Positions 9,018 to 17,287 of a stretch of DNA of 64,000 nt are shown here, piece by piece. The DNA is taken from the NCBI GenBank assembly GCA_024226315.1, contig JAAELT010000631.1:39512-103511 (forward strand). The letters run 5' to 3'. This stretch comes from a bacterium. GTDB taxonomy: Bacteria; Acidobacteriota; Thermoanaerobaculia; Multivoradales; J023. The number at the start of each line of letters is the position of its first letter. Position 1 is the stretch's first letter. Under the pieces are notes generated by a model. The model made no database searches, was not told the DNA's origin, and was given only the letters and a program-made list of their open reading frames with translations. Both the position numbers and the translations under genes were made by a program.

Positions 9018-9677
9018 TCACGCGATGGTCTCGAGAGCCGAGACCCAGCGATCGAAATGAGGGCACTCCTGCCGAATCGCCTGGAGGCCGATGCGCCGGG
9101 CGATGACGGGGCCGTGGAGAGGCTTTCGATACTCGGGCACGAGGCCGACGATCCGCGCCGCGGGGTGAGTCTCGGGACCATCGTCGACCTCTTCCGGCGA
9201 GCCCATGTTGCGGACGGCGTCCTCGAGCGGTTCGGCGATGGCATCGCCTCGAAAGTTGGCTTCGATCTCGCCTGGTGAAGTCAGAAGCAACGCCTCGAAC
9301 TCGTGCAGAGAAAGATATGGCAGGAAGCGATGGTCGTCGAAGTCGGCTCGGAGAGCGTTTTGCAAGTGCTCGACTCGCTGGTAGCAGTCTCCGGGCGGCA
9401 AGTCGGTGGCACCTGGGAAGTCCGCCGGCAGAGCGTAGTAGTCGATCATCGTGGTGACCGCGCGGGCATCGGTGTCGCCCAGCAGCCTTTCAAGATCCCT
9501 CTTGAGCTTTTCGTAGCTGGTCACGCCGCCCTTGAATTTGAGACCTGACAAGACTCGCTTGGTGGCGGCGACCACCGGTATCAAGGCGACTTCGAAATCG
9601 AGGAGATGTGGCGCCAGAACGTCGCGGACAAAGGTCTCTTCGGTCTGTCCCTCCACCAGGACATGGACCCGCTTCAA
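9018..9677 (-). CDS. DUF4276 protein (TOPRIM-like), partner of the upstream AAA ATPase
   Basis: 219 aa. The N-terminus KRVHVLVEGQTEETFVRDVL carries the conserved acidic VEGxTE motif, followed by DARAVTTMIDYYALPADFPG and FLPYLSLHEFEALLL, the usual landmarks of DUF4276, which has been related to TOPRIM-fold nucleases. The start is taken as TTG at 9677: it overlaps the ATPase stop as TTGA, has a GGTGGGAG ribosome site just upstream, and begins exactly where homology starts. Such pairs resemble a split OLD or PARIS arrangement (ATPase plus TOPRIM subunit), so a defence or nuclease role is plausible but inferred. Confidence 0.8.
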   Translation of the reverse strand: MKRVHVLVEGQTEETFVRDVLAPHLLDFEVALIPVVAATKRVLSGLKFKGGVTSYEKLKRDLERLLGDTDARAVTTMIDYYALPADFPGATDLPPGDCYQRVEHLQNALRADFDDHRFLPYLSLHEFEALLLTSPGEIEANFRGDAIAEPLEDAVRNMGSPEEVDDGPETHPAARIVGLVPEYRKPLHGPVIARRIGLQAIRQECPHFDRWVSALETIA

Positions 9678-10771
9678 GGGTGTGGTCTCCCACCGATGAC
9701 GTTCTTCTCCCACAGATCGCCCAGGGCGTAGTCTTCCATCCAGGCGGCGAGGTCGCCCTCCTCGAGGCGGCGGAAGATCGATTCGCCCCCCTCTCGATCG
9801 ACGATGAGGATGTCCTCGGGCGACAGTTGATTGACCAGGGTCACCGACTGGGTGGAGACTACCACCTGGGTGCGTGTGGCGGCCGAGCGCAGCAACTCTG
9901 CCAGGACGGTGACGGCATAGGGATGAAGTCCGAGCTCGGGTTCGTCCACGAGGATGGTTGTGGGCAGCTCCGGCTGCATCAAGAGGGTCGCCAGGCAGAT
10001 GAAGCGTAGCGTGCCGTCCGACAAGGCATGGCCATCGAAATAGCCGTCTGAGCCTCTCTCGTGCCACTCGAGCTTGATCTTCCTGGGGTTCAAACGATCA
10101 GGTTGGAGATTGAAGGTATCGAAGAACGGAGTCACCATTCTGATCGTATCGACGATGTTCTGGAGGATGGCCGGTTGGGTTTCCTGGAGGAGGTAGAGAA
10201 ATGCTGCGAGATTTCCGGCATCTGGCCTCAATATCCGGTTGTCGTCTACGTTCCCTTTGCCCTTGATCTTGGCGGACGAACTGGTATCGTGAAAGTGATA
10301 GACCTTCCAACTCTTGAAGGCCAGAAGCACATATTTTGCGATTCTGTGGCTGGGAGTCGATCGGTTCGTTTCATACAGTGCCGTTTCTTTATGTCCGCTA
10401 CCAAGAAATCGATCGAAAGGTGTTGAGTATCCTCTTCCCTGGAAGAAGACGGTTTCGTCGCCGAAGATTAAGGAATCACTGCTCGTCGGGACCAGTTTGC
10501 AGGCATACGCATTCGGACCGAACCATAAGTGAAGATTGATCTCTTCGGTCGTCTTGCCGCCGAAGTGAAGAAGCTGGTCTGCTCCTGCACCCTTTGCTAG
10601 CGAAACTTGAAGGTTGTCCTTCACGATCTCGTTGAGCAGTCGGAAGACCCCGATGAAATTGGACTTGCCGGCACCATTGGCGCCGATCAGGACGTTGAGA
10701 GCTCCAAGCTCGATGTCCTGGTCACGGATCGACTTGAAGCCGGCGATCTTGATCCGGTCGAGGTGAGGCAT
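9674..10771 (-). CDS. AAA_21-type ATPase (SMC/RecF-like predicted ATPase)
   Basis: 365 aa. RIKIAGFKSIRDQDIELGAL leads to Walker A GANGAGKS (30-37); the ABC-type signature region is HALSDGTLRFICLATLL, Walker B is TILVDEPELGLHP, and the H-loop is TRTQVVVSTQS. This is the compact ABC-like ATPase that accompanies nuclease subunits in OLD-like and PARIS-like systems and in many uncharacterised two-gene operons. It overlaps the DUF4276 gene by 4 nt (TTGA), so the two products are probably made in fixed ratio and form a complex. The operon ends 3 nt from the convergent M56 gene with no clear terminator between them. Confidence 0.85.
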   Translation of the reverse strand: MPHLDRIKIAGFKSIRDQDIELGALNVLIGANGAGKSNFIGVFRLLNEIVKDNLQVSLAKGAGADQLLHFGGKTTEEINLHLWFGPNAYACKLVPTSSDSLIFGDETVFFQGRGYSTPFDRFLGSGHKETALYETNRSTPSHRIAKYVLLAFKSWKVYHFHDTSSSAKIKGKGNVDDNRILRPDAGNLAAFLYLLQETQPAILQNIVDTIRMVTPFFDTFNLQPDRLNPRKIKLEWHERGSDGYFDGHALSDGTLRFICLATLLMQPELPTTILVDEPELGLHPYAVTVLAELLRSAATRTQVVVSTQSVTLVNQLSPEDILIVDREGGESIFRRLEEGDLAAWMEDYALGDLWEKNVIGGRPHP

Positions 10772-10796
10772 GGTTCGGGGTGGGCGAGTTGACAGG

Positions 10797-12242
10797 TCAC
10801 GGAGGTGCGGCGCCGGGCCTCAGACTAGCATGGCCGCCGCCGCCGGGCGAGTCCTGAACGCCCCGGCCCCAGCCGGTGAGGATCGCGACCACGATCACCG
10901 CCAGCAGCGCCCACGAGTGGAAGTTGTAGAGCCCGGCGGCAAGGGGCGAGATCCGTGGCAGGTCGGTGCCGGCGGTGAGGCTGGCGGCGAGGATGGTGGG
11001 GATGCAGTAGGGCAGCAGGAAGGGGTAGGTGCAGACGGTGACGTCGAGCAGGTTGGAGCGGCGGTAGGCGCCGATTCCGAATCTTTCGCCGGCGCGGCGG
11101 GTGAACGGCCCGACGGCGAGGATCGCTACCACCGAGTGGGTGGTCAGGAGCGCCGCGACGGAGACCGCGGTGAAGATCCACCCCTCGGCTCCGCGTGCCG
11201 TTCTGGTGCGCGCCTCGAGTGAGGCGAGCAGGCGGTCGAGCACGCCGGTGGCCTCGAGCGCGGCGAGCAGGCCCATCAGCAGCAGGGTGAACACCGACAC
11301 GCCGAGGCCGCGCTCCACGCCGTCGACGACCAGGCCGCGGGCGCCGAAGGCCTCGGCGTCGACGTACAGCAGGTCGGTGGGTGCCAGCAGGCCGAGCGCC
11401 AGGCCGAGGACGGTGGCCGCGACGATACCGGCGAGCAGCCCCTCGATCAGGTGCCGGCGGCGCAGCAGCAACACGACGACCAGCGCCGGCGCGAGCAGCA
11501 TCGGCAGGCCGGCGGGCGAGCCGTCGGGCACGGGCACGCCGGTAGCCGAGCCGTCGTCGCCGCCGCCGCCGAGGGCCAGGTAGGCGACCAGCGCCAGGCC
11601 CGCCGCCGGCAGGGCGTAGCGCAGGCGGCTGCGCACCACGCCGCCGAGGTCGGCGTCCTGGGTGGCGGCCGATGCGATGGTGGTGTCGGAGACCGGCGAC
11701 ACGTTGTCGCCGAAGGTGGCGCCACCGAGCACGGCGCCGATCAGCACCGCCGGATGGGCGCCGAGCGCCACACCGGCGGGGTAGAGCAGTGGCGCGCACA
11801 GAATGAGGGTGCCCAGGCTGGTGCCGGTGGCGGTCGACACCGCGCAGCAGACGAAGAAGGCCGCCACCACGAAGCCCGCTCCCGAGACCTCGGCCTGGCG
11901 CGCCAGCCACACCAGCGCGTCCACCAGGCCGGCGGCGCGCATCAGCGTGCCGAACACCCCGGCCAGCAGCCAGGCCATGACCATCAGCAGCACGATCCGC
12001 CGGCTCATGCCCTCGAGCACGGTCTCGCAATAGGCATGACGATCCTTCGCCAGCGCCAGCCCCAGGGTGATGGCGGCCAGCAGCACCGGCCAGAAGCCAC
12101 GCTCGGCGGGAGCACCGGACAGCGCCAGGGCGGCGACGCCGGCGACGAACAGGGCGAACGGCGCCAGCGCACCGGCGGTGCCGCCGTAGACCGTGTTGTC
12201 TCGCAATGTGAGTCCCGAGGGACTCTCTCCTTCAGCCGTCAT
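10797..12242 (-). CDS. NhaC-type Na+/H+ antiporter family membrane protein
   Basis: 481 aa with about eleven hydrophobic segments. Diagnostic stretches include SRRIVLLMVMAWLLAGVFGT, CCAVSTATGTSLGTLILCAP and GAVLGGATFGDNVSPVSDTT; the last, with its GDNVSPVSDT signature, is the substrate-path motif of NhaC-like antiporters. It probably exchanges cytoplasmic Na+ (or an organic cation) for protons across the inner membrane. The start at 12242 has no strong ribosome site; a start at a later TTG behind GAAGGAGAG is possible and would shorten the protein by about 12 residues. The gene is divergent from the TIGR04076 gene. Confidence 0.85.
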   Translation of the reverse strand: MTAEGESPSGLTLRDNTVYGGTAGALAPFALFVAGVAALALSGAPAERGFWPVLLAAITLGLALAKDRHAYCETVLEGMSRRIVLLMVMAWLLAGVFGTLMRAAGLVDALVWLARQAEVSGAGFVVAAFFVCCAVSTATGTSLGTLILCAPLLYPAGVALGAHPAVLIGAVLGGATFGDNVSPVSDTTIASAATQDADLGGVVRSRLRYALPAAGLALVAYLALGGGGDDGSATGVPVPDGSPAGLPMLLAPALVVVLLLRRRHLIEGLLAGIVAATVLGLALGLLAPTDLLYVDAEAFGARGLVVDGVERGLGVSVFTLLLMGLLAALEATGVLDRLLASLEARTRTARGAEGWIFTAVSVAALLTTHSVVAILAVGPFTRRAGERFGIGAYRRSNLLDVTVCTYPFLLPYCIPTILAASLTAGTDLPRISPLAAGLYNFHSWALLAVIVVAILTGWGRGVQDSPGGGGHASLRPGAAPP

Positions 12243-12301
12243 CGCGTGTCATGATCCGGAGGTCGCCGGGAGCATAGCAGGCCGGCGGGAAGGAGGATGC
12301 G

Positions 12302-12658
12302 ATGGCGTCAGCAGCGAGCCAGTCCGACACGCCCGACGAATTCACCCTCTGGGATCTGCGGGTGGAGGTGGTCGCGGGGGAGAAGCCGATGATCTGCAAC
12401 CACCGGGCGGGGGACTACTTCGAGCTCTCGGGCGAGGATTTGCGCCTGCCGTCGGGGCAGAGCTTCCCGATCTATCCGCTGGCGGCGCTGCTGCCGCTGC
12501 TGCCGGCCAAGCAGCGCCCGACCGAGGATGCCGACTGGATGACCACCGATACCGACATCGCCTGCCCGGACCCGCACTGCGGCGCAATCTTCCGCATCAC
12601 CCGTGTGCGCCGGCGCACCTTCCGCCACGGCGACGTCACCGCCGTGCCGCTCGGATGA
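12302..12658 (+). CDS. TIGR04076 family protein
   Basis: 118 aa. The pattern LWDLRVEVVAGEKPMICNHR, then GDYFELSGEDLRLP, FPIYPLAALLPLLPAKQR, and a C-terminal CPDPHCGAIFRITRV matches the short TIGR04076 proteins, whose function is unknown. The two C-terminal cysteines in CPDPHC could bind metal or be redox-active. The ATG is preceded by GGAAGGAGGATGCG, a good ribosome site. It is translationally coupled (ATGA) to the aldo/keto reductase gene, so the two products likely share a pathway. Confidence 0.78.
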   Translation: MASAASQSDTPDEFTLWDLRVEVVAGEKPMICNHRAGDYFELSGEDLRLPSGQSFPIYPLAALLPLLPAKQRPTEDADWMTTDTDIACPDPHCGAIFRITRVRRRTFRHGDVTAVPLG

Positions 12659-13716
12659 GCGACGTAGCGCGCATCGAGCTGGCGCCGGGGTACTCGATCT
12701 CCCGCGTCGTCAACGGCGGCTGGCAACTCTCCGAGGGTCACGGCCCAACGATCGATCGAGAGGCCGTGATCCAGGATCTGCTGCGGCTGCAGGAGGCGGG
12801 TCTCACCACCTTCGACTGCGCCGACATCTACACCGGCGTCGAGGAGCTCTACGGCGACTTCCTGCGTCGCTACCGGCGGCGTACCGGCGACCGGGAGCTG
12901 GTGGGCGTTCAGATCCACACCAAGTGCGTGCCCGACCTCTCCGACCTGCCGACCCTCGGCCGCCGCGACGTCGAGAAGATCGTCGATCGTTCGCTGCGGC
13001 GGCTCGGCGTCGAGCGGCTCGACCTGGTGCAGCTGCACTGGTGGGACTACTCGATCCCGGGCTGCGTCGACGCCGCCGGCTGGCTCGACGACCTGCGCCA
13101 CGCCGGCAAGATCCGGCTGCTCGGCGCCACCAACTTCGACGTCGCCCGCCTGCGCGAGATCGTCGCAGCCGGCATCGAGATCGCCAGCCACCAGGTACAG
13201 TACTCGCTGCTCGACCGGCGCCCCGAGCACGGCATGACTCACCTTTGCGCCGAGCACGGCATCCACCTGCTGTGCTACGGCACCCTGGCGGGGGGATTCC
13301 TCGCCGAACGCTACCGACACCTCGACGGGCCGGGTGAGCCCGCCAACCGCTCGCTGGCCAAGTACCGCCTGATCGTCGAGGAGGCCGGCGGCTGGGATGC
13401 CTATCAGCAACTGCTCGACACCCTGCACGCCATCGCCGACCGCCACGGCGTCAGCCTCTCGGGCGTCGCCGTCCGCTGGGTGCTCGACCGGCCGCGCGTC
13501 GCCGCCACCATCGTCGGCGCCCGCGACAGCCGCCACCTGGGCGACAACCTGCGCGTCCTCGCGCTGCGCCTCGACGAGCAGGACCAGCGCCATCTCGACG
13601 AAGCGTCGGCCCGGCTGCGTCCACTCGCCGGCGACACCTTCGGCGTCGAACGGGTGCCCGGCGGACGTCACGCGCGGATCATGAAGACGGGTTTGAACCG
13701 AGAAGGGGAGGGCTGA
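12655..13716 (+). CDS. Aldo/keto reductase
   Basis: 353 aa, a single TIM-barrel AKR using NAD(P)H. The catalytic tetrad is visible: Asp54 and Tyr59 in TFDCADIYTGVEELYG, Lys89 in IHTK, and His127 in LVQLHWWD. The C-terminal cofactor loop is GVAVRWVLDRPRVAATIVGA. The sequence HQVQYSLLDRRPEHGM and the plant-like SISRVVNGGWQLS opening are typical of the subgroup related to galactose-dehydrogenase-like AKRs; the substrate is not predictable. The start at 12655 overlaps the previous stop by 4 nt. Confidence 0.92.
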   Translation: MSDVARIELAPGYSISRVVNGGWQLSEGHGPTIDREAVIQDLLRLQEAGLTTFDCADIYTGVEELYGDFLRRYRRRTGDRELVGVQIHTKCVPDLSDLPTLGRRDVEKIVDRSLRRLGVERLDLVQLHWWDYSIPGCVDAAGWLDDLRHAGKIRLLGATNFDVARLREIVAAGIEIASHQVQYSLLDRRPEHGMTHLCAEHGIHLLCYGTLAGGFLAERYRHLDGPGEPANRSLAKYRLIVEEAGGWDAYQQLLDTLHAIADRHGVSLSGVAVRWVLDRPRVAATIVGARDSRHLGDNLRVLALRLDEQDQRHLDEASARLRPLAGDTFGVERVPGGRHARIMKTGLNREGEG

Positions 13717-13741
13717 ATCGCTCGATTCCAGGACTCTGGCG

Positions 13742-13993
13742 TCAGACCGCCTCGGCCAGCTTCTCTTGCAGCCAGAGATTCACCAGGGTCTCGGCGCTGA
13801 CGCCTCGCCTCGCCGCCTGCAGTTCGAGCCGGGACAACAAGTCCGGCTCCAATGGAATGCCGCACCTGACCGTGAACTCGACGTCCGATGCTGTCGCATC
13901 GTCAAAATCTGTGAAGTCGTGCTGATCCCAGAACTCGCCCATCTTCTCGAGGGAATCAGCGCGCGACACGCTACTCAGTCTATTTTCGCCCAT
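13742..13993 (-). CDS. CopG/RHH-like antitoxin partner of BrnT
   Basis: 83 aa. The N-terminus is acidic and toxin-facing (EKMGEFWDQHDFTDFDDATA), and the C-terminus is a helix-turn-helix-like or ribbon-helix-helix segment (LEPDLLSRLELQAARRGVSA, then ETLVNLWLQEKLAEAV). It overlaps the 3' end of the BrnT gene by 14 nt. In BrnTA-type modules the antitoxin is the distal gene and autoregulates the operon, as arranged here. It is not a canonical BrnA sequence. Confidence 0.8.
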   Translation of the reverse strand: MGENRLSSVSRADSLEKMGEFWDQHDFTDFDDATASDVEFTVRCGIPLEPDLLSRLELQAARRGVSAETLVNLWLQEKLAEAV

Positions 13994-14267
13994 AGGTTCG
14001 CCTCTCTTTCGGCTCCATGTCGCGAGCACTGATGACGATGGCAGTTTTCGTCGCGGGTTTGTAGACAAAGAACACCGCCAGGTATCTGCCGTCGAAGGTC
14101 TGGCCGAAGCCGGCGTAGACGTTGTCGCCCTCGATATGGCCCTTCTCCGCGAAGCGGATACGAGGACGCCCCAGCAAGACCTCCCGAGCCTCTCGCACAA
14201 CGACACGGTGCTTCGTCTCGAGCTTCTGACGAATGCGCTCGGGACAGACAATGTAGTCGATGATCAT
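13980..14267 (-). CDS. brnT: BrnT family toxin (RelE-fold ribonuclease)
   Basis: 95 aa. The body KHRVVVREAREVLLGRPRIR, then GQTFDGRYLAVFFVYK, and the C-terminal AIVISARDMEPKERRTYGRK match BrnT, a RelE-like RNase toxin that inhibits translation and is neutralised by its operon partner. The conserved R-D-M-x-x-x-E-R-R-x-Y end is intact, so the toxin is probably functional. It lies upstream of and overlaps the antitoxin, and it follows the ImmA/IrrE-TIR gene on the same strand after 118 nt, within what looks like a small defence island. Confidence 0.87.
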   Translation of the reverse strand: MIIDYIVCPERIRQKLETKHRVVVREAREVLLGRPRIRFAEKGHIEGDNVYAGFGQTFDGRYLAVFFVYKPATKTAIVISARDMEPKERRTYGRK

Positions 14268-14385
14268 GAATAGGGGACAGTTGGGAGATTGTCATGGCCG
14301 AGAGGGGGCTGGCCTGAGATGCCATTCCCTCGATTGGATTGTACTCTACGGACGGAGTTGAACCGGCTGAATCGCCGATCGGCGC

Positions 14386-15576
14386 TCAAGACACCGTGAC
14401 GGCCGGAAGGGGCTCGCGGCGCCGCGCTGAGATCGACTTGATCAGCAGCTCCAACGGGTCCGGCTCGGTCCGTCGGAAGTCGACGATCTGGACCGATTTG
14501 AGAAACAGGGGCAGCTCGGGCTCGCCGACGGTCCCGGGGAGAATCACCGGGATCACCCGCAGGTTGCGCTGCGCCCGCTGTTCGTTCAGGGCGTGGAGCT
14601 CCATCTCCTGCCAGCCTTCGACTCCGTGTGGCCCGAGGCAGAAGACGGCGCAGTCGATCGACTTGATCATTGACGCGACAGTTTTTTGCCAGACCTCGCC
14701 TGGGTCCAGCTCGCGACCCGCCAGCCATGGGAGCACCTCTCGGCGCTCGAGGCCATCGGCGATGTTGCTGACGCTCTCCAGGTCGTTCGAGTTGTAGGAC
14801 ACGAAGACATCGAAGCGCTGTCTCGGCTTCCTGGAACCGATCGTGACCAGGTCATGATCTTCGAGCTGGATCGCCATCGCCTCGTGCGACACTCGGAAGA
14901 GCTGGGCGAGGGATCTGTCTCCGGTTTCGGCAGAGAAGGGCAGCGACCGGGCGACGAGCCGGGAGATCGTGCGCCGGTCCATCTTCTCGAGGTCGGAAGC
15001 GCGAACGCGGCCGTCGATGCTGAGGTGGAGGCGATTCGCAAGCTCCTCGAAGGTGAGGTTGGTGTCGAAGCGATCCATTCCGAACTGCCGGCGGAAGCGG
15101 GGCTCCAGCTGACGCCGCGGCATCAGGTATTCCGCCGCGAATTGATCTGCCTCGCGCTCTTCACTGGACCAGAGATCGTCCGTGGCGACCTGGCCCGGTG
15201 GGTTTCGCTCTCCGGTGGGGCAGGCTCGTGGCGGATCCCGGTAGAGCACATGCTCCGAGTGCATCTCCAGGTGTCCGAGCTCGTGAGCGAGCGTGAACCG
15301 GCCGACGAGGGGGCCGAAGAAGGACGAGATCAGAATCTTGCGAGCCCTGCGGTCGAGGAGCCCGGCGACTTTGTCCTTGACTCCCCGGCGTTCCACCGGG
15401 ATTTCGGGAACCCACTCGACGGTGTAGCCGTGCAGGTGGCGGAGCGCGATCTCGGGATCCAGCATGTCCAGTGGATCGGGGCGATGCTCCCAGATGGAAC
15501 GCCACCGGCGGTAGACCTTGCGCAGGATCTTCCTCGCGCGCTCACGAGGATCCACGGTGCTTCCAGCTTTTGGCAA
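14386..15576 (-). CDS. ImmA/IrrE-type metalloprotease fused to a TIR domain
   Basis: 396 aa. The N-terminal half is an ImmA/IrrE peptidase: HELGH at 98-102 (within VGRFTLAHELGHLEMHSEHV) and the third-ligand helix EEREADQFAAEYLMPRRQL (about 139-157). Residues 160-250 are a helical connector. From 254 a TIR domain begins with RFDVFVSYNSNDLESVSNIA, continues with PWLAGRELDPGEVWQKTVAS, and has the Trp322-x3-Glu326 pair (GWQEMELHAL) where bacterial TIR enzymes place their NADase glutamate. ImmA proteases cleave repressors after damage or phage signals, and TIR effectors deplete NAD+. One polypeptide holding both suggests a protease-linked abortive-infection effector; that role is inference. An N-terminal HTH is absent. 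Confidence 0.87.
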   Translation of the reverse strand: MPKAGSTVDPRERARKILRKVYRRWRSIWEHRPDPLDMLDPEIALRHLHGYTVEWVPEIPVERRGVKDKVAGLLDRRARKILISSFFGPLVGRFTLAHELGHLEMHSEHVLYRDPPRACPTGERNPPGQVATDDLWSSEEREADQFAAEYLMPRRQLEPRFRRQFGMDRFDTNLTFEELANRLHLSIDGRVRASDLEKMDRRTISRLVARSLPFSAETGDRSLAQLFRVSHEAMAIQLEDHDLVTIGSRKPRQRFDVFVSYNSNDLESVSNIADGLERREVLPWLAGRELDPGEVWQKTVASMIKSIDCAVFCLGPHGVEGWQEMELHALNEQRAQRNLRVIPVILPGTVGEPELPLFLKSVQIVDFRRTEPDPLELLIKSISARRREPLPAVTVS

Positions 15577-16207
15577 CCCAGCGCTCCCGGAGCTCAGATC
15601 AGATTCGGCGTCGACCGCCTGCCAGAGCGGTCGACGCCGATGGAAGAGATGAGATACCGCGGTGCCGGGGGAGGCTCTTCGGTGGGAGTCTGAGCGGGTG
15701 AAAGCCCCGGTCTATGAGGGCGTTGACGCCGTCTCGGGGCCTGGCGGGGCAGGAGGGCGATACTGCCCTGGGTGCCTTGGAATGGGGACAGGGCCGCGGC
15801 GGAAATCGACAGTCGGGACGCCAGCAGTCGGTAGAGCGTCCGTATCCTGAGCTGAGACCACATCATCGAGTACCTGCAAGCTTGCCGACAGGGTACCAGC
15901 TTTAGCTAGGAATAAGCAAGCCATCTTTGCATAAGCCGATGACTAGCCTGTTTCAGGCTATGCTGGGCGGCCGGCAGGTCGATGCGTGGCCAACGAATCT
16001 AAGAGTCGAGCAGAAATCCGAAGAGCTGCTCTGCTAACTGGTGAGACAGGGTAGCAGCACATATGAAACCTGTCCAGAGGCTGCCTTGATTTAGTCCCGA
16101 TGTGACTGTTAAGATCCTAAATCCGCAGCTAAACGGCTCTTTGGCGACAATCGTAAACACTGTTAACCTGGAAATGTCTCGGGCTCCATTGAAAGAAGAA
16201 CTCCGTC
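15577..16207. other. Intergenic region of 631 nt without a convincing gene
   Basis: No supported coding sequence. The first 280 nt contain scraps with a GGAATGGGGACAGGG phrase that also occurs in part near 14273 (ATAGGGGACAG), probably remains of repeat elements. From about 15890 the sequence turns more AT-rich. A perfect 7-bp stem with a 3-nt loop (TAGCCTG TTT CAGGCTA) lies at 15944-15960. The last 100 nt should contain the promoter of the gene at 16208, but no clear -35/-10 pair is visible. Confidence 0.5.
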
Positions 16208-16996
16208 GTGAAGCAAACCACCCGCAAGCGCAGCCGGGCATATCCGGCCGTCGATCTCCCGGGAGCCATCGCCGTGATCGACGACCTGACCCGCGAGCTG
16301 GGCTGGGAAGGGCAGAATAGGGCCGCGATGGCCGAGGCCCTCGGCTTTGCCAGCGCCAAGAGCGGCGCCGCCGGTCGCCTCATCGCGGCCATGTATCACT
16401 ATGGTTTCTTGTCTCGTCGGAGTGGTCTCTACACTCCGACGGAGCTGGCCAGGCAACTCCTCGAGTCTCCGGCTGAGGAGGGCTTGCGACGGGAGGCCTT
16501 CCTGCACCCCAAGCTGTTCCACGACATCGTGGAACGCTATCGAGACGTGGGCGCGGTGCCGCGAGACCTCGGTGAAGCGCTGGCCGCTCATTGCGGCATC
16601 CGGCGCAAGGTGAGCCACGACGTCGCCCGGATCTTCATGGAATCAGCGCGGTATGCTGCCGTGCTTGCCGCGGACGGCGTTTTTCTCGAGTCGTTTCAGG
16701 CCCGCCGCAAGGATGCCTCCGGCCCGTTGGTAACCGACGCCGCGGAGATTGTGCCAGCCGATGGGCAATCGACCGATGCGGAGATCGGCGAGGATGTGGA
16801 CCACGGGCACGTGGCGATCCCGATTGCGCTCGGACGCCGCCGCTTTGCCGAGCTGAAGGTGCCGGTGGATCTGGAGGAGAGCGACCTCGAGATCCTGAAA
16901 GCGCAGCTGCACGTGCTGGCCGTCCAGGTCGAAGTCAACCGACCGGCGCGCAAGCTACCGTTCGACGCGGATCGGTCGCGGCCCCGCGCTCGCTGA
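16208..16996 (+). CDS. Uncharacterised regulator-like protein (winged-helix-like N-terminus)
   Basis: 262 aa, GTG start with a weak upstream AAGAAGAA. The pattern YPAVDLPGAIAVIDDLTREL, GAAGRLIAAMYHYGFLSRRS, GLYTPTELARQLLESP and KVSHDVARIFMESARYAAVL belongs to a widespread uncharacterised family with this same order of motifs; the first 100 residues look like a winged helix-turn-helix. The C-terminus ends in a helical VPVDLEESDLEILKAQLHVL. No catalytic residues can be named. It sits alone between the TIR gene and paralogue A and faces paralogue A's array. Confidence 0.65.
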   Translation: MKQTTRKRSRAYPAVDLPGAIAVIDDLTRELGWEGQNRAAMAEALGFASAKSGAAGRLIAAMYHYGFLSRRSGLYTPTELARQLLESPAEEGLRREAFLHPKLFHDIVERYRDVGAVPRDLGEALAAHCGIRRKVSHDVARIFMESARYAAVLAADGVFLESFQARRKDASGPLVTDAAEIVPADGQSTDAEIGEDVDHGHVAIPIALGRRRFAELKVPVDLEESDLEILKAQLHVLAVQVEVNRPARKLPFDADRSRPRAR

Positions 16997-17115
16997 TCCC
17001 GCGGCAGCGAAGGCGACGCCGGACGATCGGCGCGGGCGCACTTCGGCCTGCGCGGTCGGCTCCGACCGCCGGCGGCGGGGGACTTTGGGCTTCGCAGCCG
17101 CGCTGCGAGCGGGTG

Positions 17116-17287
17116 TCAGCGGGAATTCCGGTCTCTGGAACGGCCCGGGTCAGTCCTGGCACGGTGTTTCGGCGCTCCCCAGGCGTCCCGTGCCGGCACT
17201 GGCAGAGGGGATTCGGGCGCCTCGAACGGTCCGTGCCAGCGCTGGCTCAGGGAATTCTCGCCGGTGGACCGCCTCGTGCCAGTGACG
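17116..17287. repeat. Degenerate tandem array, four 43-bp units, at the 3' end of paralogue A
   Basis: Unit starts lie at about 17116, 17159, 17202 and 17245. The conserved phrase GGAATTC occurs at 17122 and again at 17251 (129 nt, three periods), with GGGATTC at 17208. A GTGCC[GA]G[CT]G/ACTGG phrase recurs at 17190, 17233 and 17276, spaced exactly 43. The array overlaps the last codons of the minus-strand gene ending at 17247. A period of 43 does not preserve reading frame, so the array is not a coding repeat. Confidence 0.7.
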
